The notes below the pieces were generated by a model. That model did not search any database, had not been told where the DNA came from, and saw nothing but the letters and a program-made list of their open reading frames with translations. A program made the position numbers and the translations under genes. 64,000 nt of DNA, taken from NCBI RefSeq assembly GCF_035994185.1, contig NZ_CP108538.1, positions 7,877,501 to 7,941,500 of the forward strand, written 5' to 3'. This DNA comes from Streptomyces sp. NBC_01217 (lineage in GTDB: Bacteria; Actinomycetota; Actinomycetes; Streptomycetales; Streptomycetaceae). Of the stretch, positions 1-9,190 are shown in pieces (position 1 is the stretch's first letter; every line of letters starts with the position of its first letter).

Positions 1-1144
1 GCCACTCGACGCCGAGTTCGCCGGTCCGGTCTCGCGCCCCTTCGACGCTGTCGACGAAGGCATGCATCGAAGGGACCCGCTCGGCAAACCGGGAGGCAAC
101 CGGGGCGCGGGAGGGCACGGTGAAGTTCTGCTCAGCCAGGGCGAGCATGTGCGTGGAGTCGTTCAGGCACGCGAGTACCTGGGCGGCCTTCTTTTGCCGG
201 GCCTTGGAAGCGGTCTGCGGGACCGTCCACACCTCACCGCCGAGCGGTGTGACAAGGGTCTGCCCCTTCTGGCGGACGGGGATGGGGGCCACACCCCAGT
301 GCAGGTTCTTGTCCTTGTTCAGCGCGGAGATCCGCCAGGGACCGTTGACCATTATGGCTGTCCTGCCGGCCGTGAACTGGTCGTGGACATCGGCCTGGGT
401 CCAGTTCAGCACCGACTTCGACATGGATCCGCTCTTCACCAGGTCGACCCACAGCTGTAGTGCCTGCGCGGCCTGCGGCGTGTCCAAGTGCTTTTCGTCC
501 CCGCCGTTGGACCAGAGAAAGGGCAGGAACTGCCAGGTGCCCTCGAACGTGGCGTTCGCGTCGACCGCCATGCCGTAGCGTCCCGGGCCGGTCAGCTCGG
601 CCGCTGCCGCCTTCAGCTCGTCCCAGGTCTTCGGTACGGCGACACCGGCCTCGGAGAGCATGTCCTTGTTGTAGAAGAGGGCGATCGTGCTGGCGGTGGG
701 CGCCAGTCCGTACACCTTCCCCTTGTAGGTGCCGGCAGACAGGATGCCTTCGGCGAAGCCGCTGGAGTCGATGCCGTACTGGTCCAGCGGGGTCAGCGCG
801 CCGGTCTGTGCGATCTGCTGCAGGTCGGGGTTGTCCAGCATCAACAGGTCGGGAAGGGTCCGCGACGACGCCCGCTGCAGGGTCTTGGGTATGAGCGACG
901 CTCCCGGAACACTGCTCTGCTCGACCTTTACGCCGGCGGTCCTGCCGCAGGCGTTGAGCCGCTTGTCCCACTGCGCGTGTTCGGTCGCGTCGGTGTAGTA
1001 GTCCAGAGCGGTGATGGAGGTCACCTTCTCTGTGGCGGGTCCGGCTCCAGGGCCGCCGCCGCATCCGCCGGCAGTCAGTGTCAGGGCGATGGCTCCGAGG
1101 AGGGCGGTGATCCGCCGTGCCGACGGCCTGACTGGGGAAATCAT
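1..1144 (-). CDS. ABC transporter sugar-binding lipoprotein (family 1 solute-binding protein), 3' end beyond window
   Basis: Extracellular solute-binding protein of the maltose/glycerol-phosphate type, expected to capture a sugar outside the membrane for an ABC importer. About 381 residues are visible. A short basic N-terminus and hydrophobic stretch end in the lipobox LTAGGC, so the mature protein should be lipid-anchored. Family-typical segments follow, such as YGLAPTASTIALFYNKDML, PKTWDELKAAAAELTG, and a C-terminal LGGEVWTVPQ block. The ATG at 1144 was chosen because GAAAGG lies just upstream; an in-frame GTG 15 nt earlier would place that site inside the gene. The permease genes would lie left of the window in the direction of transcription. 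The fold class is clear; the sugar is unknown. Confidence 0.9.
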   Translation of the reverse strand, partial: MISPVRPSARRITALLGAIALTLTAGGCGGGPGAGPATEKVTSITALDYYTDATEHAQWDKRLNACGRTAGVKVEQSSVPGASLIPKTLQRASSRTLPDLLMLDNPDLQQIAQTGALTPLDQYGIDSSGFAEGILSAGTYKGKVYGLAPTASTIALFYNKDMLSEAGVAVPKTWDELKAAAAELTGPGRYGMAVDANATFEGTWQFLPFLWSNGGDEKHLDTPQAAQALQLWVDLVKSGSMSKSVLNWTQADVHDQFTAGRTAIMVNGPWRISALNKDKNLHWGVAPIPVRQKGQTLVTPLGGEVWTVPQTASKARQKKAAQVLACLNDSTHMLALAEQNFTVPSRAPVASRFAERVPSMHAFVDSVEGARDRTGELGVEW

Positions 1145-1391
1145 GCTGATGCCTTTCACGAGTGACGTCCGCGGCCGGAGTCCCGGACGTCCACCGCGAC
1201 TCGATCAGCGGGAGCCTGGCGAAGGCCAGGCGTCCGGGGCGCCGATGAGACGGTCCATACCGGCGTCTTTTGTTCGAAGGGATGCTATATGACCCTGCTG
1301 ACCGCCAGGGCATGGCCGGGGGAGGGCGCACCAGGGGCGCGGGGGGAGGGTGCACTTCCGAAAGGACTCTGCGGTCGACTCCTCCACCTGC

Positions 1392-2159
1392 TCAGAAGAT
1401 TTGTGGATGCCCCTCGCCATCGCCGTGACCAGAGCCCTGCGAGGCGGCTTCCGTGATCATCGCCACTACGGCTCCGGGCTGCGACAGCACAACGGCGTGC
1501 GAACCGTCCAGCAAGTACTCGGTGGCCGCCATGCGCTGCGCCATGAACCGCTGAGCGGTGGGATTGAGTACCTGGTCGGCGGTCGCGATGGCGTACCAGG
1601 ACGGTTTGGAGGCCCATCCCGGTGGGCCCGATCTACCGGTCAGCGCGCTCCTGGCGATCGGGCGTTGCGTCACGGCCATCGCGTTTTGGACGCGTGGCGG
1701 CAGGTCGGCGGCGTACACCTGGGGGAACCGGTCCCTGCGGATATACAGCTCGCTCTCCGGGGCGGTGGGAATCCGGGCGGGCAGGGTGGCGGTGAAGGTC
1801 GCATCGGTCGCGGGCGTCGGGGCGAAGCGGTTTGTGACGTCCAGGACGCATTCCCCGTGATCCAGGCCGAACGCAGCCACGTAGCACAACGCCACGACGT
1901 TGTCGGTGTCGGTAGAGGCATGGGTGATGACCGCGCCGCCGTAGCCGTGGCCGACGAGTACGACGGGTACGTCGATCCGGCGCACCACGCTCCTGAGGTA
2001 GGCGGCGTCCCGCTCCAGATCTCGCAGCGGGTTCGCGGGGGCGCGCACGGTCAGTCCGGCGGCGTGAAGGAGGCTGGTGATCCCCGCCCAGCATGAGGCG
2101 TCGGTGAACGCTCCATGTACGAGCACGATGGTCGGTGCTACGGAGGTGGGTCTCTGCAT
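1392..2159 (-). CDS. alpha/beta-hydrolase-fold protein with the nucleophile serine replaced by glycine
   Basis: A 255-residue protein of the small esterase/hydroxynitrile-lyase-like alpha/beta hydrolase family. It starts with the family's TIVLVHGAFTDASCW oxyanion region. Where the three related proteins in this window have GHSYGG, it reads GHGYGG: the codon is GGC instead of a serine codon. The acid (TADQVLNPT) and histidine (DGSHAVVL) regions are kept. A classical serine-esterase mechanism therefore looks impossible, and it may be a pseudoenzyme, a binding protein or use another chemistry. The ATG at 2159 was chosen (AGAGG 7 nt upstream) over two in-frame ATGs further up that lack a ribosome site. 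The LAL regulator gene ends 85 bp upstream on the same strand, so co-transcription is possible. Confidence 0.85.
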   Translation of the reverse strand: MQRPTSVAPTIVLVHGAFTDASCWAGITSLLHAAGLTVRAPANPLRDLERDAAYLRSVVRRIDVPVVLVGHGYGGAVITHASTDTDNVVALCYVAAFGLDHGECVLDVTNRFAPTPATDATFTATLPARIPTAPESELYIRRDRFPQVYAADLPPRVQNAMAVTQRPIARSALTGRSGPPGWASKPSWYAIATADQVLNPTAQRFMAQRMAATEYLLDGSHAVVLSQPGAVVAMITEAASQGSGHGDGEGHPQIF

Positions 2160-2244
2160 GTCGGTGGCCTCTGACTGAGTGGGGTCCTCCATCCAAGCGC
2201 GATCGGCGGTCGCGGGCATCGCGTGAACGTACCACCCGGTCCGC

Positions 2245-4998
2245 TCAGTTGTCGGGCAGGGCCAAGGCCATGACGAGCTTGGCGAGCTGCACTCGGGAGT
2301 TGACCGACAGCTTGCGGAAGACGGAGGTCAGGTGGGTGTTGACCGTGTGCGGGGAGACGGTGAGCAGGCCGGCGACCGACCGGTTGGTGTGACCCTCGGC
2401 GACGAGGCGCGCGACCTTCTTCTCCGAGGCAGTCAGGGCGCCCCATCCTTGGACGGGGCGCTGCGGGGTCGCGGTCCTGCGGCTGCGGACCCCGGCACCA
2501 TCGAGGCAGCTCTGTACGCGTGCCGCGGCGGCGTGGGCGCTCGACTCGGCGAATATGCCGTGGGCGTGCGTCAGGGCTTCCACAGCCCGAGCTTTTCGGC
2601 CTGCCGTCAACAGGGCCTGTCCGAGGTCGGCGTATGCGGCGGCTCTGACCAGCGGGCGAGGGCTTGCCCTGAGTAGTGCCACGGAGTGTTCGAGCAGGGC
2701 GAGATCGCCATTGACGAGCCCGTGGGCCTGCGCCGCGATGCCCGTGGCAGTAGGCACGGCAGGGTTACGTCCGGCGTGGGCTTTGGCCTGTGCGGCCAGT
2801 TCCGCGGCCAGTTCGTGATCCGCGCCTCGCAGGGCCATGCGTATCGCGGAATCGACCCAGGTACGCAACAGCCGCCAGCGCATGAAGGAACCTTCCTCCT
2901 GCACCTGCCGGATCTTTACGAGGGCAAGTCCGGTGTCTCCGTCGACCTCGGCGTGGACCGCTTCCAGGAAGCGCACCGCGGCAGTGTTCCCCGGGTTCGG
3001 TCTGACGGCCAGTCCTTCTCGCGCTGCGGCCAGGTGCTGCCGGGCCGCTTCCCGGTCGCCGCGCAGCAGGGCGATCCGGGAACGGATCACGCGAGCGTTG
3101 ACCTGCTGGACGGGTACCTGTACGTCGTCTTCCAGCCGCTCCATTGTCACGAAGTCGGCCTCCGCGTCGTCGAGCCTGCCAAGCTCCAGATGCTGCTGGC
3201 CCTGTGCCCACAGCAGCATCGCCTGGCGGGGCGAGCCGGAATTCCCCGCTGCCCGCAAGAGCAGCCGTTCGCTGGACTCGAAGTCGTCCAGGTGCTGGTA
3301 CGCGACGATCTCCTCGGGAAGGAAGGCGGAATCGACGGCGGTGAGCGCGGTGAAGCGCCCGAGTGCGATGGCAGGCTCACCCGCGTTGAGCGCGGTCTCG
3401 CCGAGTCCGGACAGGGCCAGGACGTGTGCCTCCCGGTCGCCGATCTCGATCGCGGCACGCAGCGTGTCTTCGCCGGCCTCACGCGCCGCGACAAGATCAT
3501 CACCCCGGGACAAGGCCAGCGCGCGCAGGGCGGCCAGCCTCGCACCGACCTCCGGGGCGGCGCCCCCGACCGCGATGGCCGTTTCGGCCCGGCGGCGCAA
3601 TTCGTCGGCGAGGTCCATGTTCCACAGCGCCCCGCCGAGGGCGGCCTGCAGCCGACCGAACGCCGCCAGGGGCGGTCTTGAGGCCAGGAGCCGATCGCCG
3701 GTCGACAGCGCCTCTCGACTCCTGCCGGCCCGCGTCAGGCACACGATCGCCTGCTCACCCACCTCGAAGCTCAACGGCCGTGCGGACGGCACCAACTCCA
3801 GTGCGCGTGTCATGAGGTCGGCCGCGAGGCCGGGCGTGACAGGCAGTGCGTCGTCAGCGGCTCGCCGCAACAGCGCCACCGCTTCCTCGTCTCCGGGCAG
3901 GGCGCCCCTGAGGATGTGCGACACCGCGTCGATCGGCCGGTGGCCCACGGAGACCAGGTGGTTGGCTGCCTCTCGGTGCAGTGCCTTCCGGGCCGACGGC
4001 GGAATGCCGACGTAGACCGCCTGGCGCAGCAGGTCATGCCGGAAGGCCAGATGGTCGCCGTCATCGTTCAGGAGTCCGGCCCCCACCACTTCTTCGAGCG
4101 CATCGATCAGCGAGGCAGTCGGTCGGCCGCAGAGCGCGGCGGCGTCGTGGAAACTGAACCTGCGTCCCAGCACCGCTCCGATCTGGAGGAAGCGCAGAGT
4201 GCCGGGCCGCAGGGACTTGAGTCTGCCTCGCACGCCCACCACGAGCCCCGGGGGCACGATCTCTCCCGAGTTGTCGGCGGCCCGCAGTCCGGCGAGCATC
4301 TCGACCGCCAGGAACGGGTTCCCGCCCGCTCCGTCGAGCAGGTCCCTCACCCGCTCGTCAACGGATGAGCCCAGGGTGTCGTCGGCCAGTTGACGGATGG
4401 CCGAGCAGGACAACGGGCCCAATTGCACGGTGATCGTGGGTAGTTCCCCTGTCGCGGCTGCGACGATCTCCTCCGCCGGCCCATCGGGTCCCTGCCGTCC
4501 GGTAAGCATCCACAGAACCGGCGAGGTCCGCAGGCGCGCCGGAAGCTGCTTCAGGGCGAACCGGCTGAGCGGATCGGCCCACTGCACATCGTCCAGGGCG
4601 ATCAGCATCGGCACGTTGCCGGCTCTGACCTCGATCGCCTCCGCCAGGCGCTCCACCAGCCAGATCCGCTGATCGTGATTGCGCTCAAGATCGACAAGGG
4701 CATCGCCGGACAGCAGCGGCTGATCGCCGTGCAGAATGCAGGCCGCCAGCGACGAGAGCGGCACGATGTGATGCAGCTCATCGGCCTTGCCGAGGCCGAC
4801 CGAGAATCCTGCTGCCCCGGCCCCGGCGACGGCCTCGGCGAGCAGTGTGGTCTTGCCGATGCCCGGCTCGCCCCGGATCAGGGCCAGCGCGCCGCTTCCG
4901 GTGCGGGCCACCGAGGCGATCAGTGCCCGCAGCCCTTCGAGCTCGCCCTCCCGGCCGCGCAGACCGGATCGGGACAGCGATCTGTCGGACCCCGCCAC
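2245..4998 (-). CDS. LAL-type LuxR-family regulator with N-terminal AAA ATPase
   Basis: A large ATP-binding transcriptional regulator of the LAL class (about 917 residues, the usual size). An N-terminal ATPase carries Walker A GEPGIGKTTL near residue 45 and a Walker B-like ALDDVQWAD. A long helical, TPR-like middle follows. The C-terminal LuxR helix-turn-helix is recognisable by LTASEKKVARLVAEG and SPHTVNTHL. Such proteins usually activate pathway genes in response to a ligand. The GTG at 4998 is preceded by GGAGGGA seven nucleotides upstream; the open frame continues 115 codons further but with poor, low-complexity sequence. The target is unknown; the adjacent hydrolase (85 bp downstream) is the simplest candidate. 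Confidence 0.9.
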   Translation of the reverse strand: MAGSDRSLSRSGLRGREGELEGLRALIASVARTGSGALALIRGEPGIGKTTLLAEAVAGAGAAGFSVGLGKADELHHIVPLSSLAACILHGDQPLLSGDALVDLERNHDQRIWLVERLAEAIEVRAGNVPMLIALDDVQWADPLSRFALKQLPARLRTSPVLWMLTGRQGPDGPAEEIVAAATGELPTITVQLGPLSCSAIRQLADDTLGSSVDERVRDLLDGAGGNPFLAVEMLAGLRAADNSGEIVPPGLVVGVRGRLKSLRPGTLRFLQIGAVLGRRFSFHDAAALCGRPTASLIDALEEVVGAGLLNDDGDHLAFRHDLLRQAVYVGIPPSARKALHREAANHLVSVGHRPIDAVSHILRGALPGDEEAVALLRRAADDALPVTPGLAADLMTRALELVPSARPLSFEVGEQAIVCLTRAGRSREALSTGDRLLASRPPLAAFGRLQAALGGALWNMDLADELRRRAETAIAVGGAAPEVGARLAALRALALSRGDDLVAAREAGEDTLRAAIEIGDREAHVLALSGLGETALNAGEPAIALGRFTALTAVDSAFLPEEIVAYQHLDDFESSERLLLRAAGNSGSPRQAMLLWAQGQQHLELGRLDDAEADFVTMERLEDDVQVPVQQVNARVIRSRIALLRGDREAARQHLAAAREGLAVRPNPGNTAAVRFLEAVHAEVDGDTGLALVKIRQVQEEGSFMRWRLLRTWVDSAIRMALRGADHELAAELAAQAKAHAGRNPAVPTATGIAAQAHGLVNGDLALLEHSVALLRASPRPLVRAAAYADLGQALLTAGRKARAVEALTHAHGIFAESSAHAAAARVQSCLDGAGVRSRRTATPQRPVQGWGALTASEKKVARLVAEGHTNRSVAGLLTVSPHTVNTHLTSVFRKLSVNSRVQLAKLVMALALPDN

Positions 4999-5383
4999 GT
5001 TCGTCCCTCCCGATCCGCACTCGTCGGCCGGAGCCGGGCTCTGCCCATGCGAAATGGTGACTCCGCGCCCCGGCATCGCCCGTGGGCGCCGGGTGGCGGC
5101 TCCGGCAGGCACGGACGGCGCGCCGACTGTCCACTGTCGCAAGAATGGCAGCCCAGCGTACATCCGGTGCATGGGTCGAGTGGCCGGAGTCGCGCTCACG
5201 CAGGCAGGAGCCGGACCGGGCTTTGCGGGGCTCAGGGCGGAACATGGCTGGCGGGGCCGGAGAATGAGCGAGGCGAGGCGGGGTCCGGCGAGGCAGCGGT
5301 CGGCGAATCCGCCTCTGGCAACAACGGGGCTGTCCGATCCCACGCCGCATCCGGCAGCTCACCACGACCAGCCACAAGATCAA

Positions 5384-6499
5384 TTATTCGGACGCCCCCT
5401 GGCCGGCGAGGTGAACATGACGCCGGACCGGGGGCAGGCCGGAACGCCGGCATCGTTGCGCCCCCGAGGCCTCCGGCACCCTTGACGCGTCATTCGGCAA
5501 CGAGGGCACACGAGGCGCTCGTACCGCAGGATCCCGCCACTGGGCGGGGGACATCCCGTAAGCCGCCCGGAACGTCCGGCTGAAATGGGAGGCGCTTGTG
5601 AATCCCCACTTGCGAGCCACCGCGGCGATGGTCTGGCTCGCCGCCTCGCGGCGGGCCAGCTCGCGTCGGCATTCCTCCAGCCGGCGGCGCTGGATCCATT
5701 GACTGACGGTGATGTCGTCGGTCTGGAAGAGCTTGTGCAGGTAGCGGACGGAGATCTGGTTGGCGTGGGCTATGGCCTCCGGCGCCAGGTCCGGATCGGC
5801 GAGGTGCCGGTCGATGAACGTCTGGATCTCCAGCAGCCGGGTGACGCTCGGCGCGTCACCCGCCTCCTGGCGAAGCCGTTCCTCGGCCAGCATGGTGAGA
5901 AGGTCGATGACGGTGCCGGCCAGCATCCCACCGGTATGCGACGCGCACGTTGCCGCCGTGTCCACGAGCCTGGTCACAAAAGGGGGCAGCAGTGAGCCCA
6001 TCGTTGTGCCGGGGCGGAGGGGTATCGCCGTGATCCGCCGCAGGTCGGTCTCTCGAAGCCCCAGGAGCCGCCGCGGCAGGATGAGCGATTTCGTCTGGAA
6101 CGGATGGGGGAATTCCATCCGTATCGGGCGTGCCATGTCGCACAAGACGATCTCCCCGGGTTGCAGGTCGGCCTCGTGGCCGTCCTGCTCGACCGTGGCG
6201 ACACCCCTGGCCAAGAGCTTGACGACCAGTTGCTCGTCATCACCTCGTGCGATGAGCCGCGGAGTCCGTTGGGCCCGCATGGGACCGCCGTCCACCGTGG
6301 TGACCTGCAAATGGCCCAGCCAGGACGTTCGGATGGTTCCCGAGCAGTTCCCGTCCGGGACGACAATGTCTACTGCGGCGAATGTCTGGGACAGGGCTTC
6401 GCGCCAGTACGTCTCTTTCTGGTGGGTGGGCGCCGAATCCGTGGTGTAGAAGGTGCCCGAGAGTTGCTCGGGTTCCTGCGTCCATGAATTCGGCGCCAT
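5384..6499 (-). CDS. AraC-family transcriptional regulator (first of two)
   Basis: A 371-residue regulator with an N-terminal AraC-binding-like sensory domain and a C-terminal double helix-turn-helix. The first recognition helix reads SVRYLHKLF; the second region reads WGFTSASHFSRTFRAAYG, followed by the typical SPAQW. Both helices are almost identical to those of the second AraC protein at 43644-44609, so the two may bind the same sites. The ATG at 6499 has GAGAGG upstream; the open frame extends 21 codons further without a site. The tail after SPAQW is unusually long (about 50 residues, basic). The protein is a candidate activator for the repeated promoter modules described under the regulatory features. 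Confidence 0.88.
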   Translation of the reverse strand: MAPNSWTQEPEQLSGTFYTTDSAPTHQKETYWREALSQTFAAVDIVVPDGNCSGTIRTSWLGHLQVTTVDGGPMRAQRTPRLIARGDDEQLVVKLLARGVATVEQDGHEADLQPGEIVLCDMARPIRMEFPHPFQTKSLILPRRLLGLRETDLRRITAIPLRPGTTMGSLLPPFVTRLVDTAATCASHTGGMLAGTVIDLLTMLAEERLRQEAGDAPSVTRLLEIQTFIDRHLADPDLAPEAIAHANQISVRYLHKLFQTDDITVSQWIQRRRLEECRRELARREAASQTIAAVARKWGFTSASHFSRTFRAAYGMSPAQWRDPAVRAPRVPSLPNDASRVPEASGAQRCRRSGLPPVRRHVHLAGQGASE

Positions 6500-6712
6500 G
6501 ATCTCTACCTCTCGGGCGGTCTGCTTTCCGGGCAGCCTGCCAGCGGGCTCGGGCCGACACATCGCGTGAATACGCTAACTAGGGCCGGTCTGGCGGACGG
6601 CTTGCCCGTTCGCCGTCTTGCAGGCCGCTCGTCCTCCTCGGGCCGCACCGGGTTCGGAGTCACCCCGTGCCCGTTGGTTTCTCATGGCCGGCGCTGACCG
6701 GGGCGGCAACCG

Positions 6713-7957
6713 TCACCTGGAAGCAGGGGCGGCCTTGCGTCGGGTGGTGTGGCGTTCGGTGGTCCAGTAGAGGAGGGCGAGCAGGGGGAGGGCGGTGCCG
6801 AGGATGGTGAGTCCGGTCCAGCCGTGGGTGTTGTAGAGGGTGGATCCGAGTTGGGAGCCGATTGCGCCGCCGATGAAGAATATGGCGATGTAGGCGCTGT
6901 TGAGGCGGGCGCGGGCGTGGGGGTCGAGTTGGTAGATGGTGTGCTGGCCGAGGATGAGGGTGGTCTGGACGGCCATGTCGATGAGGATGGCGGCGAGGGC
7001 GAGCAGGATGATGTTGTGTTGTCCGAGGCCTGCGAGTGCGAAGGCGATGGCGGCGGTGGCGAGGGCGATGGCGGTCATGGGGTGTGTGCGGCCGTGGTCG
7101 GCCCAGCGTCCGGCGGTGGGGGCGATGGCTGCGCCGGCTGCGCCGACGAGTGCGAAGATGCCGACTCCGGTGGGTGTGTAGTGGAAGTGGGGGCCGGTGA
7201 GGACGAAGGAGATGGAGGTCCAGAAGGCGCTGAAGGCCGCGAACATGGCTGCTTGGTAGAGGGCGCGGCGTATGAGTGGGGGGTGGGTGCGCAGGAGTTG
7301 GATGGTGGAGCGCAGTACGTGGTGGTAGGGGATGGTGGTGGTGGGGGCGTGCGGGGGCAGGGTGATGCGCAGGGCGATGGCGAGGAGGGCCATGAGGGCG
7401 GCGGAGCCGAGGAAGACGGTGCGCCAGCCGGCGAGGTCGGAGACGAGGCTGCTGAGTGTGCGGGAGAGGAGGATGCCGGTGAGCAGGCCGCTCATGACGC
7501 GGCCGACGATGCGGCCGCGGGTGTGGTCGGGGGCGAGGCCGGCGGCGTAGGGGACCAGGATCTGGGCGACGACGGAGGTGGCGCCGCTGATCAGGGAGGC
7601 GATGAGCAGCATGGGGAAGCTGGTGGCGAGTCCGGCTGCGAGGAGGGCGAGGGTGGTGATGGTCAGGAGGGCGGTGACGAGGTTGCGTTTTTCCAGGCGG
7701 TCGCCGAGCGGGACCAGGAAGAGCATGCCGATCACGTAGCCGACCTGGGTGAGCGTGATCAGTGCACCGGCCGTGGCCGTGCCGGTGTGGAAGACGCCGC
7801 TCAGCGTGGACAGCAGGGGCTGGGCGTAGTACAGGTTGGCGACGGTCATACCGGAGGCAACGGCCAGAAGCACAACCAACCAACCCGGCACACCCTGGGT
7901 GGGTGGGGTGCTGGTCGCGGCACCGTCTGACGTGCGCGAAGCGGATGACTGGGACAC
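6713..7957 (-). CDS. MFS transporter (drug/metabolite exporter type)
   Basis: A membrane protein of 414 residues with about 12 hydrophobic segments. The loop signature GDRLEKRNLV lies between helices 2 and 3, and SNVLLA-type export-family features are seen in the first half. It probably exports a small molecule by proton antiport. The GTG at 7957 has GAGGAAGG just upstream. The codon choice differs from its neighbours: leucine is mostly CTC and third positions are strongly C rather than mixed G/C, which makes the plus strand G/T-rich over this gene. That suggests a different origin. A LysR gene lies upstream on the same strand, with a perfect inverted repeat between them. Confidence 0.85.
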   Translation of the reverse strand: MSQSSASRTSDGAATSTPPTQGVPGWLVVLLAVASGMTVANLYYAQPLLSTLSGVFHTGTATAGALITLTQVGYVIGMLFLVPLGDRLEKRNLVTALLTITTLALLAAGLATSFPMLLIASLISGATSVVAQILVPYAAGLAPDHTRGRIVGRVMSGLLTGILLSRTLSSLVSDLAGWRTVFLGSAALMALLAIALRITLPPHAPTTTIPYHHVLRSTIQLLRTHPPLIRRALYQAAMFAAFSAFWTSISFVLTGPHFHYTPTGVGIFALVGAAGAAIAPTAGRWADHGRTHPMTAIALATAAIAFALAGLGQHNIILLALAAILIDMAVQTTLILGQHTIYQLDPHARARLNSAYIAIFFIGGAIGSQLGSTLYNTHGWTGLTILGTALPLLALLYWTTERHTTRRKAAPASR

Positions 7958-8329
7958 GGGGACCTTCCTCGGGACGGGGAGCCGGTTGGCCCGGCTCGGC
8001 AGAATGCTTGGCGACGATCGAGCGGCATCCTCGCTGCTCTCAGGGGGATAAGCGCTGGGCGGCTCTCCTTGCTTCCTCACCCACCGCGATGGTTCCGGAT
8101 GTCAGTCATCTCTTCTGGAGATGACCATGGGGACCCCGTCCAGGTGGCCGGCGTGGAAGCGGTAGAGGCACTTTTGGTCCGCCTGGGAATGTCCGCCCAA
8201 TCAGTGGGCGCGCAGCTGTGTGAGCGCCGGCAGCTCCACCTGCACGGCAGAGCCACCCGGTATGAGGCGCCTCAGCCGACGATGGCGTGGGACATCCTGA
8301 CGGTGCGGCACGACGCAGCAGACGAACCG
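7958..8329. other. intergenic region between LysR and MFS genes
   Basis: About 370 bp without a convincing gene; open frames here are antisense shadows of the LysR gene. The only structure seen is the perfect inverted repeat at 8105-8125, about 150 bp upstream of the MFS start. Confidence 0.5.
8105..8125. repeat. perfect inverted repeat, possible operator
   Basis: The arms GTCATCTC and GAGATGAC (8 bp each) are separated by five bases. There is no T-run and the stem is AT/GC mixed, so a protein-binding site for control of the downstream MFS gene is more likely than a terminator. Which regulator uses it is unknown. Confidence 0.4.
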
Positions 8330-9190
8330 TCAGACAATGTGCCGCAGCAGTGCGGCGACCGCAGGCGGTACTTCTCCCTCGGGCCGCACCACCATCACGT
8401 TCCAGCGCGGCACGTGCCGGTCGAACCGGCGAAGGGCGAGGTCGGGGAAGCGGGCGGCGATGGACTCCGGCATGACGCAGACCCCCAGATCGTGCCGGAC
8501 CAGTTCGGACGCCGCGACGATGTCGTTGACCTCGTAGACCGTGCTGCGTTCGACTCCGGCGGCCCGGAAGGTCCGGTCCACCGCGTAGCGGACCGCCCAG
8601 CCCGGTGCGAAGTCGATGAACGGCATCCCGGCGACCTCGGCGCTGGTGACCTGGTCGGCCCTGCTGAAGGAGCGGGCGGGTGAGGCCGCAAGGACCATCT
8701 CCTCACGCGCCAGCAGCCGGGTCACCAGCCCGCGCTGCTGCTGGCGGTCGAAGTCCACCACGGCGAAGTCCACCGATCCGTCACGGAGCATCTCCCGGAT
8801 GTCGGTCACCGCCGCCTGCCGGAGCCTGACCACCACGCGCGGGTGCTGAGCCCGCAGAGCGGCCAGGGCACGGTGCAGGTCACCCCAGACGCCCTGCATG
8901 GTGCCCACCGTGACCCGCCCCCGCAGCTCGCCCCGCGCGGCGTCGGCCGCTGCCCGTGCCTGCTCCGCCGCCCGCAGGGTCGCACGGGCGGCGGGTACGA
9001 AGTCCTCACCGGCCGTGGTCAGGACCACCCGGTGCGTGGTGCGGTCGAACAGCCGGATTCCGAGTTCCTTCTCCAGTGCGCGCACGGTGCCGGAAACCGC
9101 CGACTGGACCACATGCAGACGCCGCGCGGCCGCCGTGAACCCGCCTTCCTCGGCGACTGCGACGACAACCTCCATCTGACGCAGATCCAT
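8330..9190 (-). CDS. LysR-family transcriptional regulator
   Basis: A 286-residue LysR regulator. The N-terminal winged helix-turn-helix starts MDLRQMEVVVAVAEEGGF and contains the family AARRLHVVQSAVSGTVRALE segment. The C-terminal periplasmic-binding-like effector domain (about residues 90-286) is complete. The ATG at 9190 is preceded by GGGAG; 38 extra in-frame codons upstream look non-coding. It lies upstream of, and in the same direction as, the MFS exporter gene, so it may control that gene. The ligand is unknown. Confidence 0.9.
   Translation of the reverse strand: MDLRQMEVVVAVAEEGGFTAAARRLHVVQSAVSGTVRALEKELGIRLFDRTTHRVVLTTAGEDFVPAARATLRAAEQARAAADAARGELRGRVTVGTMQGVWGDLHRALAALRAQHPRVVVRLRQAAVTDIREMLRDGSVDFAVVDFDRQQQRGLVTRLLAREEMVLAASPARSFSRADQVTSAEVAGMPFIDFAPGWAVRYAVDRTFRAAGVERSTVYEVNDIVAASELVRHDLGVCVMPESIAARFPDLALRRFDRHVPRWNVMVVRPEGEVPPAVAALLRHIV

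Noticed and set aside
234..1355. Long overlapping minus-strand open frame in the first kilobase
   Set aside because: Arginine-rich shadow frame; the real lipoprotein frame with lipobox and family motifs lies in another phase.
6572..6577. TAGCGT upstream of the first AraC gene as another module member
   Set aside because: The positions expected for both boxes (6607-6614 and 6629-6636) do not match.
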